Origin: Campylobacter concisus | Lineage (GTDB): Bacteria > Campylobacterota > Campylobacteria > Campylobacterales > Campylobacteraceae | NCBI RefSeq assembly: GCF_002165775.1 | Contig: NZ_NDYP01000007.1 | Span: forward strand, 124,001 to 188,000 | Reading direction: 5' to 3' | Length of the DNA stretch: 64,000 nucleotides | Part shown: piece after piece, positions 26,497 through 35,779 of the stretch | How the letters are laid out: the number at the start of each line of letters is the position of its first letter | Numbering within the stretch: the first letter of the stretch is position 1 | Program-made: the position numbers and the translations under genes | Notes under the pieces: generated by a model | Databases searched by the model: none | The model's input: the letters and a program-made list of their open reading frames with translations, nothing else | Told to the model about the DNA's origin: nothing

Positions 26497-27618
26497 TTAT
26501 TTACCGATAAAATTCTTTATCTCGTCAAATCTTATGACACCTTTGCCAGCATGATCTTTTAAAAAGCTCTCTGCCTTTGCTTCGTCTTTAAATGGAATAA
26601 ACTCATCGCCCATTGGTCCATAAACGTTTGAGCCGTGAACATAAAACGCATCTTTTGCATCAAGCTTTTCTAGCGTGTAATAATCGCTCACATAAGCATC
26701 TTTCATTTTGCCATCCGCAAAGTAAAATTGCGCCATATCTTTTACATCATCAAAATAATAATCCTTGCCATCTGCTTTGATGAGTGTCGCCCATGGAGAA
26801 TTTTTGACAAGCATGCCACATACCGCACATCTTGTGCCCTTTGGTACGACTATTCTCTCAGGTTTTTTTATTTCTTGTTTAGCTTTTGAGGCTTGGTTGC
26901 TAGTACCTAAATTTGCCGGAGCGTCCCATAGATACAAAGCGGCAGCTTGTAGGTGTTTGTCGTACTCTGGAGCTTTGCTGGCCTCTTTTGAGTCACATAC
27001 TTGTTTAAGATGAGCTTTTAGCTCAGAGATAGCTTTAAAGCTTTTTGGATCAGTTTTATCGCAGTTTGCCTCGTAAAATTCCTTACCATGTGCGTAAACG
27101 CCGTCCTCACGTTTAGCTTTTATCATTTTATTATCACCCTCGAAATCCTGTCCAGCGATCTCGTAAGCTTTAGCAAAGTTCATTATTTCGCCGCCATTTT
27201 CTGCTTGAAATTCTTTTGCGTCAGCCTCGGTTGAGAAGGCATATTTGCTATTTCTAGTCATTGTGCCTTTGACGCTACTACCAACTACGTAAAATGCCTT
27301 GTTTACGTCGATCAAATTTAAATTTTTAGTATCAACGACTTGTGCGTCGCTTGGGATCTTGCCTTCTGTTAGCTCGTATAGGCAGTGGAGTGATGCTACT
27401 TGCTTGCCGTTATATACGTGATTGGTCTTATAAAATTTAACCAAATTCATTCCACAAACGGCGCAGTACTCCTTGCCCTCGCCATTTCCTACTAGTGTAG
27501 CCTTGCTAGGATCCACGCTTTGAAACATCGGTTTCATTTTGACGGCTTGTTCATTTGTAGAAGCACTAAAAAGTATGGTTGCTAGTAGTGCTGAACTCAA
27601 GATAGAACGTAAAATCAT
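26497..27618 (-). CDS. Double NosL-domain copper-binding protein
   Basis: 373 residues with a signal peptide (MILRSILSSALLATILFSAS) and no lipobox cysteine. Two NosL domains are visible: one with CAVCGM at C52/C55 and a second with CAVCGM at C264/C267, each followed by the (Y)FDD segment and the GPMG/SVKG region. NosL proteins bind Cu(I) in the periplasm and help assemble copper enzymes such as nitrous oxide reductase. There is no nosZ in the window; the neighbour needing copper is the MccA-like haem-copper reductase, so I infer copper delivery to it. Confidence 0.88.
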   Translation of the reverse strand: MILRSILSSALLATILFSASTNEQAVKMKPMFQSVDPSKATLVGNGEGKEYCAVCGMNLVKFYKTNHVYNGKQVASLHCLYELTEGKIPSDAQVVDTKNLNLIDVNKAFYVVGSSVKGTMTRNSKYAFSTEADAKEFQAENGGEIMNFAKAYEIAGQDFEGDNKMIKAKREDGVYAHGKEFYEANCDKTDPKSFKAISELKAHLKQVCDSKEASKAPEYDKHLQAAALYLWDAPANLGTSNQASKAKQEIKKPERIVVPKGTRCAVCGMLVKNSPWATLIKADGKDYYFDDVKDMAQFYFADGKMKDAYVSDYYTLEKLDAKDAFYVHGSNVYGPMGDEFIPFKDEAKAESFLKDHAGKGVIRFDEIKNFIGK

Positions 27619-27691
27619 AATTATCTCCTTTAGTATTTTTTATTTTTATATTTATAAGCTTTAAATGCCACTGGGCTAACTTTATCAAGCA

Positions 27692-28516
27692 TCAATGCTT
27701 TCCTAAAATTTCTAAATTCTCGCACGCTTCTTTTAAGCCATTTTTGCAGCTTCTAGTAAAAATTTCACGCGCTTTTTCTACATCTTCTTTCACACCTTTA
27801 CCTTCAGCTAGCATGATAGCGTAATTATTGCAGCCCTTTTCATATCCATATATACACGCTTGCTCATAAAGTTTTGTGGCTTTTGTGAGGTTTTGATCAA
27901 CGCCTTGTGCATAAACATATAAAAAGCCAAGATTATCACACCCTATGCCAGCTTCGTTTGCGCAAGCCATTTCGTAGTTTACTTTGGCTTTTGCATAGTC
28001 TTTCTCGACACCTTCACCTTGCGCATATAGATAGCCGAGATTGCTACATCCTATGCCATCACCTGCCTTGCAAGCCTTTTCGTAAAGCTCTTTTGCCTTT
28101 TTAAGATCCTTTGTCACGCCGGCGCCATTTGCATAAAGCAAGCCAAGCTCCGTGCAACCCTCGTTGTCGCTACATGCTTTTTCATAAAATTTAACTGCTT
28201 TTGCTAGGTCTTTTTCCACACCTTTGCCTTTTTCATAGACGTAGCCAAGGTTGCTGCAAGCCATAGAGAAGTTTTGATCACAAGCTTTTTCATAAAGCAT
28301 TGCTGCCTTTGCTTCGTCCTTTTTGACATTGCCATCACCTCTGCTGTAAAGCACAGCTAGATTGTAGCAGCCTGATGCCTTTTTCTCTTTATCACAAGCA
28401 TCTTCATAAATTTGTGCTAGCTTATTGTGATCGTCTTTTGCGCTTAAAGCCTCTTTGATATAGCCAGCATTCAATAGTCCCAAACAAGCAAACAATAAAA
28501 CTAAACTCTTTTTCAT
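27692..28516 (-). CDS. Secreted Sel1-repeat protein (Hcp-like), intact
   Basis: 274 residues from the second ATG at 28516, which sits at better spacing from AGGAG than the first ATG at 28519. Signal peptide MKKSLVLLFACLGLLNAGYI, then about seven Sel1/TPR repeats with paired cysteines (AKAAMLYEKACDQNFSMACS form, 36 residues each). Hcp-type repeats are disulfide-locked scaffolds. It lies in the mcc-like operon between the haem lyase gene and the NosL gene; a role in assembly of the periplasmic complex is possible. Confidence 0.88.
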   Translation of the reverse strand: MKKSLVLLFACLGLLNAGYIKEALSAKDDHNKLAQIYEDACDKEKKASGCYNLAVLYSRGDGNVKKDEAKAAMLYEKACDQNFSMACSNLGYVYEKGKGVEKDLAKAVKFYEKACSDNEGCTELGLLYANGAGVTKDLKKAKELYEKACKAGDGIGCSNLGYLYAQGEGVEKDYAKAKVNYEMACANEAGIGCDNLGFLYVYAQGVDQNLTKATKLYEQACIYGYEKGCNNYAIMLAEGKGVKEDVEKAREIFTRSCKNGLKEACENLEILGKH

Positions 28517-28524
28517 CATATCTC

Positions 28525-31140
28525 CTAAATCTCTTTTATATCCTTACCTCTATAAGCAAAGGCGATTAGCAAAGCTAAAAGCATTAAAAGCAAATAAAGC
28601 AAATTCGAAACGCTAAATCCATCGCCATTTGCGTATGAGTGAAGTCCGCTTAGATAGAAATTTACACCAAAATAGGTAAAAATAACTGAACCAAAAGAGA
28701 GCACGCTAGCTACTAAAAAGGTAAAAATATTTTTTAATCTTGGGATAAATCTTAAATGAAGCACAATAGCATAAATAATTATCGTAATGTACGACCAGCT
28801 CTCTTTGCTATCCCAGCCCCAGTATCTACCCCAGCTCTCATTCGCCCAGACGCCGCCAAGGAAATTTCCAATAGTTAGCAAACTAAGTCCTATGATGAGG
28901 CTTAGCTCATTAGTTGCGGCGAGGTATCTTATCTGCTCGCTGAGCTTTTGCTCGTTTTTTTGATTTTTTATAGCCATTAAAAGAAGCCCAAGAAGCCCGA
29001 GCACAAAGCTAAAACCTAAAAAGCCATAGCTTGCCGTAATGACACTTACATGCACACTAAGCCAAAATGACTTTAAAACTGGGACTAGATTTGTTATTTG
29101 TGGATTTATAAAATTTAGATGAGCTACAAGCAAACTAACACTTGCAAAAAGTGAAGCAGCTCCAAGAGCAAAGCTTTGATGTTTAAAAAATAAAACTCCA
29201 GCTAGTACACTTGCAAGCGAGATATACACTAAGCTCTCATAGGCATCACTCCAAGGTGCATGCCCTGAGATATAAGCACGAAGAGCTAAATTTAACAAAT
29301 GCACCGCAAAGCCAAAATAAAATGCAAGGCTAAGCGCTTTTTCAAATCTAAATTTCTTTCCAGAAAATAGCCTATAAAAGCCAAGAGCGAGCGAAACTAG
29401 CCCAAGGATCATGTAAAAATATATAAGAAATTTAAAAATTTCCATTTGGTTATAAAGCACTTCAAGCTCCACCTTTGCCTCGCTTGGCGCAAGGGAGCCT
29501 AGAGTGCTTCTTTGATAGCTTGAAATTTTCTCCAAGCTCTTATCAGCCCCAGTACACTCGCCATTTTTTACACAAAGGCTTAAATTTTCTATATAAGCGC
29601 CTAAAACGCTTTTAAGCTCGCTTGAAATTTCACTTGAGCCAAAGGCTTCATTTACGCCTAGCCATGTTAATTTATCGCCATTTTTAGCTGGTATAAATTT
29701 TAAAATTTCTCCCTTTAGTGCAAGATATAAGACATTTAATCTCTCGTCAAATTTAATGACATCGTTGTCAAATTTATCTCTTTTTGAGGCGGATTTTTCA
29801 TTTGCAGCTTCTACAAATTTAGCCAGCTTATACTCGCCATTTTCGTTAAAAATGTCGTTAAAACTAGCAAATTTCTCATTAACTCCCAAAAGCTCGCCCA
29901 CACGCTCACTTGTGATCTTTACTATCCTTTTATCCATCCACTCTTTTGGCAAGATGGCAAAAGAGAGCATTAGCTCCTCGCTGCTAAGCCCAAATAGCGT
30001 GGTTTTGGTTGAAATTTTACTTATCACAGCTCTTGAGTAAGAGCTTACTGGAGCGATTCTACTATTAGCTTGAGTCAAAATTTTAGCAAATTTACTTGCA
30101 TGAGCGTCTAAATTTTTATTATTTTCATTAGCAAAATTTGGAGTAGCATTTAAAAGCAAAACAGCCAAAAATGCGATTTGCGAACCTTTTATGAAATTTA
30201 GTAGCCTAAAAAATCGGCTCTTTTTACTAAATAAATTTGCCACAAAGCCAAGGCAAAGCAAAAAATATCCTATGTAAGTTGGGATTTTGCCAGGATCACG
30301 ACTGATCTCAAAAGCACTTCCAAGCTCGTCAGGATCGTATGAAGACTGAAAAATTTTATAGCCATCAATCGTTAGTGGATTATTTAGCGAGATGTCGTAC
30401 TTACCGCCAGCGATACTTACTTTGCTTATATAAGATGATGGACTATTTAGCCCCGCATATCGCTCTAAAATAAACTCGTCAAGCTTTAATGAAAATGGTA
30501 AATTTAAAGCCTTTGAGCTAAAGTAAAATTTCACCTCTTGCCCACCAAAACTTAGCACACTAGGGTCTAGCTCATATCCAGCTCCACCTTTTAGTTTAAT
30601 ACTCTTTTTTTCGCCGTTAAAGCTTATCTCCAAACTAAGCGTAGCTGGAGCGTTTTTCTCATCTTTTTTATATCCAAGCAAGTTAATTATAAATTCTTTG
30701 CCATCTATAAAATTTTTAAACTCAAAGTCGTTTTTACCAAATAAGCTTAATCTTAATGGATAACTAAAATTTTCTCCAAGCATTTCGACTCTAAGATAAG
30801 GCTTGACGCTTTGCATTATATTTGAGCTTTGCAGAGCTCTAAGATGCATAACGCCCTCTTCGCCAAAATACCTTGTAAGCGCAGCTCCGATGAAGATAAC
30901 GATAAAAGCAAGATGTATCAAAAATGCGCCAAATTTTTTATACATCTTGGTTTTTACGATACTAATGGCTAAACAAATGGCACAAGCAAACATAACACAC
31001 TCGTACCAAAGCGCTTCATAAACAAGCACTCTGGCCGTTTGTGTGTCATAAAAATTTTCTAAAAAAGTCGCAAGCCCTGCACCAAAAGCAAGAATAAATA
31101 ATAATATCAAAGACAAGCGGTAGATATTTAAAATTCTCAT
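28525..31140 (-). CDS. ccsA1: Cytochrome c haem lyase (fused ResB-CcsA), mcc-type
   Basis: 871 residues, a ResB-like N-terminal half (spans near residues 7-110, large periplasmic loop) fused to a CcsA C-terminal half with the WWD haem-handling motif (WANESWGRYWGWDSKESWSY, about residues 760-780). System II cytochrome c synthases of Campylobacterota are fused this way. Wolinella uses a dedicated paralogue, CcsA1, to attach haem to the unusual CX15CH site of MccA. The position four genes after mccA, with the MccA-like protein here having a CX15CH site, supports that assignment. Confidence 0.88.
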   Translation of the reverse strand: MRILNIYRLSLILLFILAFGAGLATFLENFYDTQTARVLVYEALWYECVMFACAICLAISIVKTKMYKKFGAFLIHLAFIVIFIGAALTRYFGEEGVMHLRALQSSNIMQSVKPYLRVEMLGENFSYPLRLSLFGKNDFEFKNFIDGKEFIINLLGYKKDEKNAPATLSLEISFNGEKKSIKLKGGAGYELDPSVLSFGGQEVKFYFSSKALNLPFSLKLDEFILERYAGLNSPSSYISKVSIAGGKYDISLNNPLTIDGYKIFQSSYDPDELGSAFEISRDPGKIPTYIGYFLLCLGFVANLFSKKSRFFRLLNFIKGSQIAFLAVLLLNATPNFANENNKNLDAHASKFAKILTQANSRIAPVSSYSRAVISKISTKTTLFGLSSEELMLSFAILPKEWMDKRIVKITSERVGELLGVNEKFASFNDIFNENGEYKLAKFVEAANEKSASKRDKFDNDVIKFDERLNVLYLALKGEILKFIPAKNGDKLTWLGVNEAFGSSEISSELKSVLGAYIENLSLCVKNGECTGADKSLEKISSYQRSTLGSLAPSEAKVELEVLYNQMEIFKFLIYFYMILGLVSLALGFYRLFSGKKFRFEKALSLAFYFGFAVHLLNLALRAYISGHAPWSDAYESLVYISLASVLAGVLFFKHQSFALGAASLFASVSLLVAHLNFINPQITNLVPVLKSFWLSVHVSVITASYGFLGFSFVLGLLGLLLMAIKNQKNEQKLSEQIRYLAATNELSLIIGLSLLTIGNFLGGVWANESWGRYWGWDSKESWSYITIIIYAIVLHLRFIPRLKNIFTFLVASVLSFGSVIFTYFGVNFYLSGLHSYANGDGFSVSNLLYLLLMLLALLIAFAYRGKDIKEI

Positions 31141-31154
31141 CGCTCGCCTCTACT

Positions 31155-32120
31155 TTAAATGCTATAAGTTTGTCCCGCATAAAGTATAAACACCCTAAGC
31201 AGTAAAACACCGATAACAGCCGCTAATGAACTGATATAAAAGCTAAATTTTAGACTAGCTACTTTTTTGCCAAATGCAAAATTTAAAACAAAAGGCACAA
31301 TAAAGCCAACTAGCACAACACCAAGCCAAAAGAATTTCGCCCAAACGCCACTATAAAAAGCAACAGCTGCATTTTGCTGATAACTTGAACCAAGTAAAAG
31401 CGATACAAAAAGCATTAAAATGAGTAAAATTTCAGCTCCCAAAACGCTAAATTCTACGCTATGAAGCGAATGAAGGTCGCTTGAATGTGGATCTTCTTTA
31501 AATAAAGCTGCTGCGACCAAGCTACTGCCACTTATACCAGCACTTAGTCCTGAAGCTATAAATAAAGCTGGAAGCACAGCTGTGTTTAAAAGTGGAAATC
31601 TAATCAAAACTGAGATCAAAAATCCAGTATAAGCACAAATTATTACAGCAAAAATAAGACAAATACGACTTAAAAATGGATAAAGTGGTATTAAAATTTT
31701 CATTATTAGTGCAAAAAGAGCGCTAAAGGACTTTAAACTTTTAGCTAAGAAATTTGAAATCTCATCATTAAATGCATAAAGGCACATCAAAAAGCTAAGC
31801 GGTATAAATACACAAAGTCCAGCAACACCGATAGACATAACTGATGTGAAATTATAATTAATCAAAATTTTCCAAAATAAAAGTGGCTTTTCAAGATCAG
31901 CTATTAAACAAACCATACCAAGCATGATGCTAACAAATGCTAAAAGCGAAGCAGCCTTAAAGAATGGGCTAAAGTTCTCTTGCTTTTTATAGTGTTTTAA
32001 AAGTATAGCAGCGATTAGCGCTCCACCACTCATACCAGCTAGCAAAAGATAAACAGCGATCGGCCAGCCCCACTCTACTCCATGCGAAAATGTTGCAGTA
32101 AAATTTAATGCACCATCCAT
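31155..32120 (-). CDS. mccD: NrfD/PsrC-family membrane quinol dehydrogenase subunit
   Basis: 321 residues with about eight to nine hydrophobic spans; the N-terminus WPIAVYLLLAGMSGGALIAA is the NrfD/PsrC signature region. NrfD-type subunits oxidise menaquinol at the membrane and pass electrons to a ferredoxin-like partner. It follows the Fe-S protein gene with one base between them and precedes the haem lyase gene. Together with the Fe-S protein it should reduce the multihaem cytochrome. Confidence 0.88.
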   Translation of the reverse strand: MDGALNFTATFSHGVEWGWPIAVYLLLAGMSGGALIAAILLKHYKKQENFSPFFKAASLLAFVSIMLGMVCLIADLEKPLLFWKILINYNFTSVMSIGVAGLCVFIPLSFLMCLYAFNDEISNFLAKSLKSFSALFALIMKILIPLYPFLSRICLIFAVIICAYTGFLISVLIRFPLLNTAVLPALFIASGLSAGISGSSLVAAALFKEDPHSSDLHSLHSVEFSVLGAEILLILMLFVSLLLGSSYQQNAAVAFYSGVWAKFFWLGVVLVGFIVPFVLNFAFGKKVASLKFSFYISSLAAVIGVLLLRVFILYAGQTYSI

Positions 32121-32121
32121 C

Positions 32122-32793
32122 TTACACCCCCATTTTTACTTTAGGAATATATCTAAGGCTTGGTTTTGTGCCAAGCTCTGCTCTTAGCCTTATGCTATCT
32201 TTTACGGCTAGTAGCTTGCTGATGTGAGAATCTTCATCGTTAAGATCACCAAAGACGATCGCTTCATATCTACAAGCTTCTACGCAAGCTGGCTCTTTTT
32301 CGTCCTTTAAATTTGTATCTACGCAAAAGTTACAGCTTTGAGCTGAGTGCGTAACCTTATCGATATATCTCACATCATATGGACAGGCTACGATGCAGTA
32401 TTTACAGGCGATACAATCATCTATGTTTGTAGTTTGTATGCCAGTTTTTTCGTCTTTATGACAAGCCTTGGTCGGACAAACAGCTACACAAGGCGCATCG
32501 ACGCACTGCTGACAAGATACTCTTACAAATCTTTTATCGAGTAAATTTTTAGGATTAGTCTTATCTTCTATAAAAAGTCTCATCTGTCCTTTTGGGACTA
32601 AATTTACCTTTCTGCAAGCTATCTCGCAGTCTGTACAGCCAACACATTTATTTTGGTCAAATATCATACCAAAGTGTGGTTTTTTTACACTTTCTTCACT
32701 CTTAAAAGCAAAACCACTACTTGCCGCACCAGCACCAGCAGCCACAACTACCATGCTTTTTAAAAAGGCTCTTCTATTTTTTTGATTTTGCAT
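32122..32793 (-). CDS. mccC: Four-cluster [4Fe-4S] ferredoxin, NrfC-like, Tat-exported
   Basis: 223 residues from ATG at 32793, with GGAG (itself overlapping an earlier ATG at 32805) at good spacing. A twin-arginine leader (NRRAFLKSMVVVAAGAG) directs export. Sixteen cysteines in NrfC order are visible: CVGCTDCEIAC, CQQCVDAPCVAVC, CIACKYCIVAC and CNFC...CVEAC, giving four [4Fe-4S] clusters. It transfers electrons from the NrfD-like quinol dehydrogenase to the periplasmic cytochrome. Confidence 0.92.
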   Translation of the reverse strand: MQNQKNRRAFLKSMVVVAAGAGAASSGFAFKSEESVKKPHFGMIFDQNKCVGCTDCEIACRKVNLVPKGQMRLFIEDKTNPKNLLDKRFVRVSCQQCVDAPCVAVCPTKACHKDEKTGIQTTNIDDCIACKYCIVACPYDVRYIDKVTHSAQSCNFCVDTNLKDEKEPACVEACRYEAIVFGDLNDEDSHISKLLAVKDSIRLRAELGTKPSLRYIPKVKMGV

Positions 32794-32814
32794 TTTTAAC
32801 TCCATTTTTATATC

Positions 32815-33573
32815 TTAATGAGGCTTTTTGATGCCCTCATTTAGTTCTTTCTCGTGAATTTTCTTTGCAGCCTCGGCTAACTCACCTGGCTTTAAGACCT
32901 TAACAAGCTCTATCTCAAAAACGATAGTCTCGCCTCCAGGTATGCCCTCCATGCCGCTATCGCCGTACGCAAGTTCTGGCGGGATAACAAATTTAAACTT
33001 ATCGCCCTCTTTCATGAGCATTAAGCCCTCTTCAAGACCTGGGATCAAATTTAGCATAGAAAGATGAGCTGGAGCCTCTTTTGTCTCATCAAAGACCTTA
33101 CCATCGATAAAGCTAGCTTTGTAGTTTGCTATGATGATACTTTCTTGTTTTGGAGTCGCTCCCTTTTTGCTTGATTTTAAAATTTCATATTGCAATTTTG
33201 ATTTTGTCGTTTTTACATTTTTATTTTTTGCATTTTTATCCATAAAAGCCTTGCCTTGCTTTAAATTCTCTTTAAGTATGGCGGCTTCTTTTTCTTTTAC
33301 TATCTTGTCTAAATTTTCAGCTCTTTTATTTAGTAGCTTTGCTATCTCATCATCGCTTAGTTTTAGCTCTCCTTTTAGTGCATCACTAAAACCTTTGATA
33401 ACGGCCTCAGCATCGTAGCTAATGCCTATTTGTTTTTGTTCAAGTAACCCTTTTAAAACATATCCGCCACTTGTTGCTCCCATAGCATAAGACTCATTTG
33501 AATCTACATTTGCAAGCAAACCAGAAGCACTTAAGCTAAGAAGTAGCGTAAATTTTAAAACCTTATTTTTCAT
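32815..33573 (-). CDS. mccB: Periplasmic FKBP-type peptidyl-prolyl isomerase
   Basis: 252 residues with a signal peptide (MKNKVLKFTLLLSLSASGLLA), a helical dimerisation domain (about residues 25-130) and a C-terminal FKBP domain (IANYKASFIDGKVFDET, IPGLEEGLMLMKEGDK, IPPELAYGDSG), as in FkpA/Mip. It sits between mccA and mccC exactly as the PPIase MccB does in Wolinella, where it is thought to help fold MccA. Confidence 0.9.
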   Translation of the reverse strand: MKNKVLKFTLLLSLSASGLLANVDSNESYAMGATSGGYVLKGLLEQKQIGISYDAEAVIKGFSDALKGELKLSDDEIAKLLNKRAENLDKIVKEKEAAILKENLKQGKAFMDKNAKNKNVKTTKSKLQYEILKSSKKGATPKQESIIIANYKASFIDGKVFDETKEAPAHLSMLNLIPGLEEGLMLMKEGDKFKFVIPPELAYGDSGMEGIPGGETIVFEIELVKVLKPGELAEAAKKIHEKELNEGIKKPH

Positions 33574-33592
33574 ATCAAACCCTTAAGATTAA

Positions 33593-33612
33593 AGGGGCTA
33601 AAACTAGCCCCT
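33593..33612 (-). terminator. Hairpin between mccA and mccB
   Basis: An 8-bp stem AGGGGCTA / TAGCCCCT with a four-base AAAC loop, located six bases after the mccA stop on the minus strand and followed only by a broken T-run (TTTAATCTT). It may be a partial terminator or a 3'-stabilising hairpin that makes mccA message more abundant than the downstream genes. Confidence 0.55.
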
Positions 33613-33617
33613 AAATG

Positions 33618-35684
33618 CTATAAATTTTTATTCAAAATTCTTTGAGCTTCTTTTATATACTCTTTTGATGCATCGAGTTTTTGTTTAGTAAATTTAAATC
33701 CGTGCATACCCCACGAACCATCTTTTTCAACCATATCGATGATCTCTTGAGCATTTTGGATAAGCTCATAAACTCTTACTTTATCACTTGCATCAAGTTT
33801 TTTAGTCTCAAGTAGTGAGTAAAGTCCTTCAATACCAATCTTAACTTCAGAGAATTCATTCTTAACTGGAGTTTGCCATCCCATAACTTCATCATAAACT
33901 TGTTTTTGGTTTTTGAAGTGAAGTGTTGGTTTTAGCTCAGATAATACTGGGCTGTGGCAGCCTTTGGTATCTTTCATATCTTTATCAGCCCAAGATGTTC
34001 TAGCACACGCCCACATCAAGTCAACGTAGTTATGGCCATTTTTATCTCTCTCAAAGTGCCAATCTTTAGCATCTCTTGGACCTTTAGCAGCATCGCCTGG
34101 TACTAGAGATTTCTCTTTTGGATCAACCATGATCTTCCAGATATGAGATCTTCTTTGAGTATCAAAGCCAGCGTTGTCTTGGAACTGAACAGCATAGAAA
34201 TTCTCACAACTCATCATAAATGGCATGTGGCAAGATGCACAAGTGTTGTCTTTGTGAGTATCTGCTTTAGATGCGATATATGCTTGAGTCTCGTGGCAAT
34301 CTTTACACTCTTTTCTAATTTTTGGTTTAGTATAGAATGAGCTTAGATAACCTTGTTCTGAGTTATAGTTCATACCAGTTACGCTCTTATCGCCTACAAC
34401 TGGGCCTGTGTTATCGTGTGGATCGTGGCAAGTAACACATCTCATACCTTTATCATAGTGAGCCGTAAAGTATGATTGTGAACCCTCAGATCCGCATCCT
34501 GGTCCCATTGATTTAAATTTAGAGCTAAGTGATAGATCAAGCTTACCATTATTAAGAGGATTAGCACGAGCTAGATCTGGGCTAAAGTTAAATCTTTGGT
34601 GGCAGCGTTCGCAGTTTGATGTTCTAAAATTTGTAGCTCCATCAAGGTGACCGCCAGCTCCGTGGCACTCCTCACAGCTTACGCCTTTTGAGATAGTGTG
34701 TTTTTGAAGCTCTTTAGCATTACCAAGTGCTGCGTAAAATTCTGCTTTTGATTTGAAATCGAATTTAACCGGGTGACAAACTTCACAATATGATGAGTTT
34801 GCTTGGAAAAACATTGATTTTTTATGTTTTGCGGCGTATGAAGCTAGACCTCTAACATATCCGCCATTATCGCCGTACTCTTCAAGAGTGCCAGGAAATT
34901 CTGGAACAAGCTCTTTTATCTTTTTAACAGTTGCGTCGTCTAAATTTAACGCCCATGTTCTTTGCCATTGGTTACCACCAGCTACGATCTGACCTGTACC
35001 ATCTCTTAGCAAACCACCCTCAACGTAGTAAGTACCACGAAGTAGCCACGCATCAACGTAGCCCATTTTGGTTCTTAAGTGACCAACAGTTGCGTAGATA
35101 ACATCTGGAGTAATACCTTTTGGAAGGATAGAAGCGGTATCTTTGTCAAATACTGGCTCAGTTAGGTTGTTATTAACCTCTGGGTGCTCGCCAGGGAAAC
35201 GCATAGTAGTTGCGTGGCGAGATCTACTCCATACTTCATACTGGGCTGGGTGACACTCACCGCACTTTTCTGGTCCTACAAATTTGTTAGGAAATTGAAG
35301 TGATGAAGTGGCTGGAATTCTATACATCATAGAGCTATAGCCCTTACCGCCATCTCTTTTACTAAGCTTTGACATATCAAAGCCATGTCCCTCGGCAAGC
35401 CACTCTAAGCCACGGTCATGAACGACCATTTTACCGACGGTTTTACCACCATATTTCGTAAAAATAGGGTGGTTTTTAAATAGCCAGTTATACATCTCTT
35501 GCTCTTCTACAACGTAGTCTTGCAAGGAGATAACACCTCTACTTTGCAGTGTGCCTTTAGGATTTGCGATAACATCACGTGCTTTATCGGACATCTGCAT
35601 ATTATGCTCTTCGCAACAGGCTTGTGAAGCGAAGATGCTAACACCCATGAGCAAACCAGCTAAGGCTTTTTGTAGATTTCTCAT
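33618..35684 (-). CDS. mccA: Octahaem cytochrome c sulfite reductase (MccA type)
   Basis: 688 residues with a signal peptide (about 1-24). Seven CxxCH haem sites are at C141, C300, C337, C358, C416, C460 and C482; an eighth has the rare CX15CH spacing (C560...C576-H577), the hallmark of MccA. Two further cysteines, C397 (GPGCGSE) and C493 (MMSCENF), sit where the Wolinella enzyme has its two copper ligands, by approximate position. MccA reduces sulfite to sulfide in the periplasm at a haem-copper centre. RBS AAAGGAGGG precedes the ATG. Sequence alone cannot exclude another octahaem reductase, but the CX15CH motif and the mccB-D/ccsA neighbours make this assignment strong. Confidence 0.92.
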   Translation of the reverse strand: MRNLQKALAGLLMGVSIFASQACCEEHNMQMSDKARDVIANPKGTLQSRGVISLQDYVVEEQEMYNWLFKNHPIFTKYGGKTVGKMVVHDRGLEWLAEGHGFDMSKLSKRDGGKGYSSMMYRIPATSSLQFPNKFVGPEKCGECHPAQYEVWSRSRHATTMRFPGEHPEVNNNLTEPVFDKDTASILPKGITPDVIYATVGHLRTKMGYVDAWLLRGTYYVEGGLLRDGTGQIVAGGNQWQRTWALNLDDATVKKIKELVPEFPGTLEEYGDNGGYVRGLASYAAKHKKSMFFQANSSYCEVCHPVKFDFKSKAEFYAALGNAKELQKHTISKGVSCEECHGAGGHLDGATNFRTSNCERCHQRFNFSPDLARANPLNNGKLDLSLSSKFKSMGPGCGSEGSQSYFTAHYDKGMRCVTCHDPHDNTGPVVGDKSVTGMNYNSEQGYLSSFYTKPKIRKECKDCHETQAYIASKADTHKDNTCASCHMPFMMSCENFYAVQFQDNAGFDTQRRSHIWKIMVDPKEKSLVPGDAAKGPRDAKDWHFERDKNGHNYVDLMWACARTSWADKDMKDTKGCHSPVLSELKPTLHFKNQKQVYDEVMGWQTPVKNEFSEVKIGIEGLYSLLETKKLDASDKVRVYELIQNAQEIIDMVEKDGSWGMHGFKFTKQKLDASKEYIKEAQRILNKNL

Positions 35685-35732
35685 GTGCCCTCCTTTAAAT
35701 TTTTATCCTAAAATCAAAATGATTTCATACTG

Positions 35733-35765
35733 ATAATACTAACACCAAAAAAGGGTAGAAAAGGG
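35733..35765 (-). promoter_or_regulatory. mccA promoter with tandem repeat, possible MccR site
   Basis: On the minus strand the -10-like TATTAT (35733-35738) lies behind two direct copies of CCCTTTT (plus AAAAGGG at 35749-35755 and 35759-35765), spaced exactly ten bases apart. OmpR-family regulators commonly bind such direct repeats overlapping the -35, and an OmpR-family regulator is encoded upstream. Confidence 0.5.
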
Positions 35766-35779
35766 GGAATTTTAATAAA

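Noticed and set aside
26497-27618. Nitrous oxide reduction locus, because of NosL
   Set aside because: No nosZ, nosD or nosFY-type set is here; the neighbouring copper enzyme is the MccA-like sulfite reductase.
33618-35684. Octahaem nitrite or hydroxylamine reductase
   Set aside because: The CX15CH site, the PPIase/NrfC/NrfD/CcsA order and the two-component pair fit MccA better.
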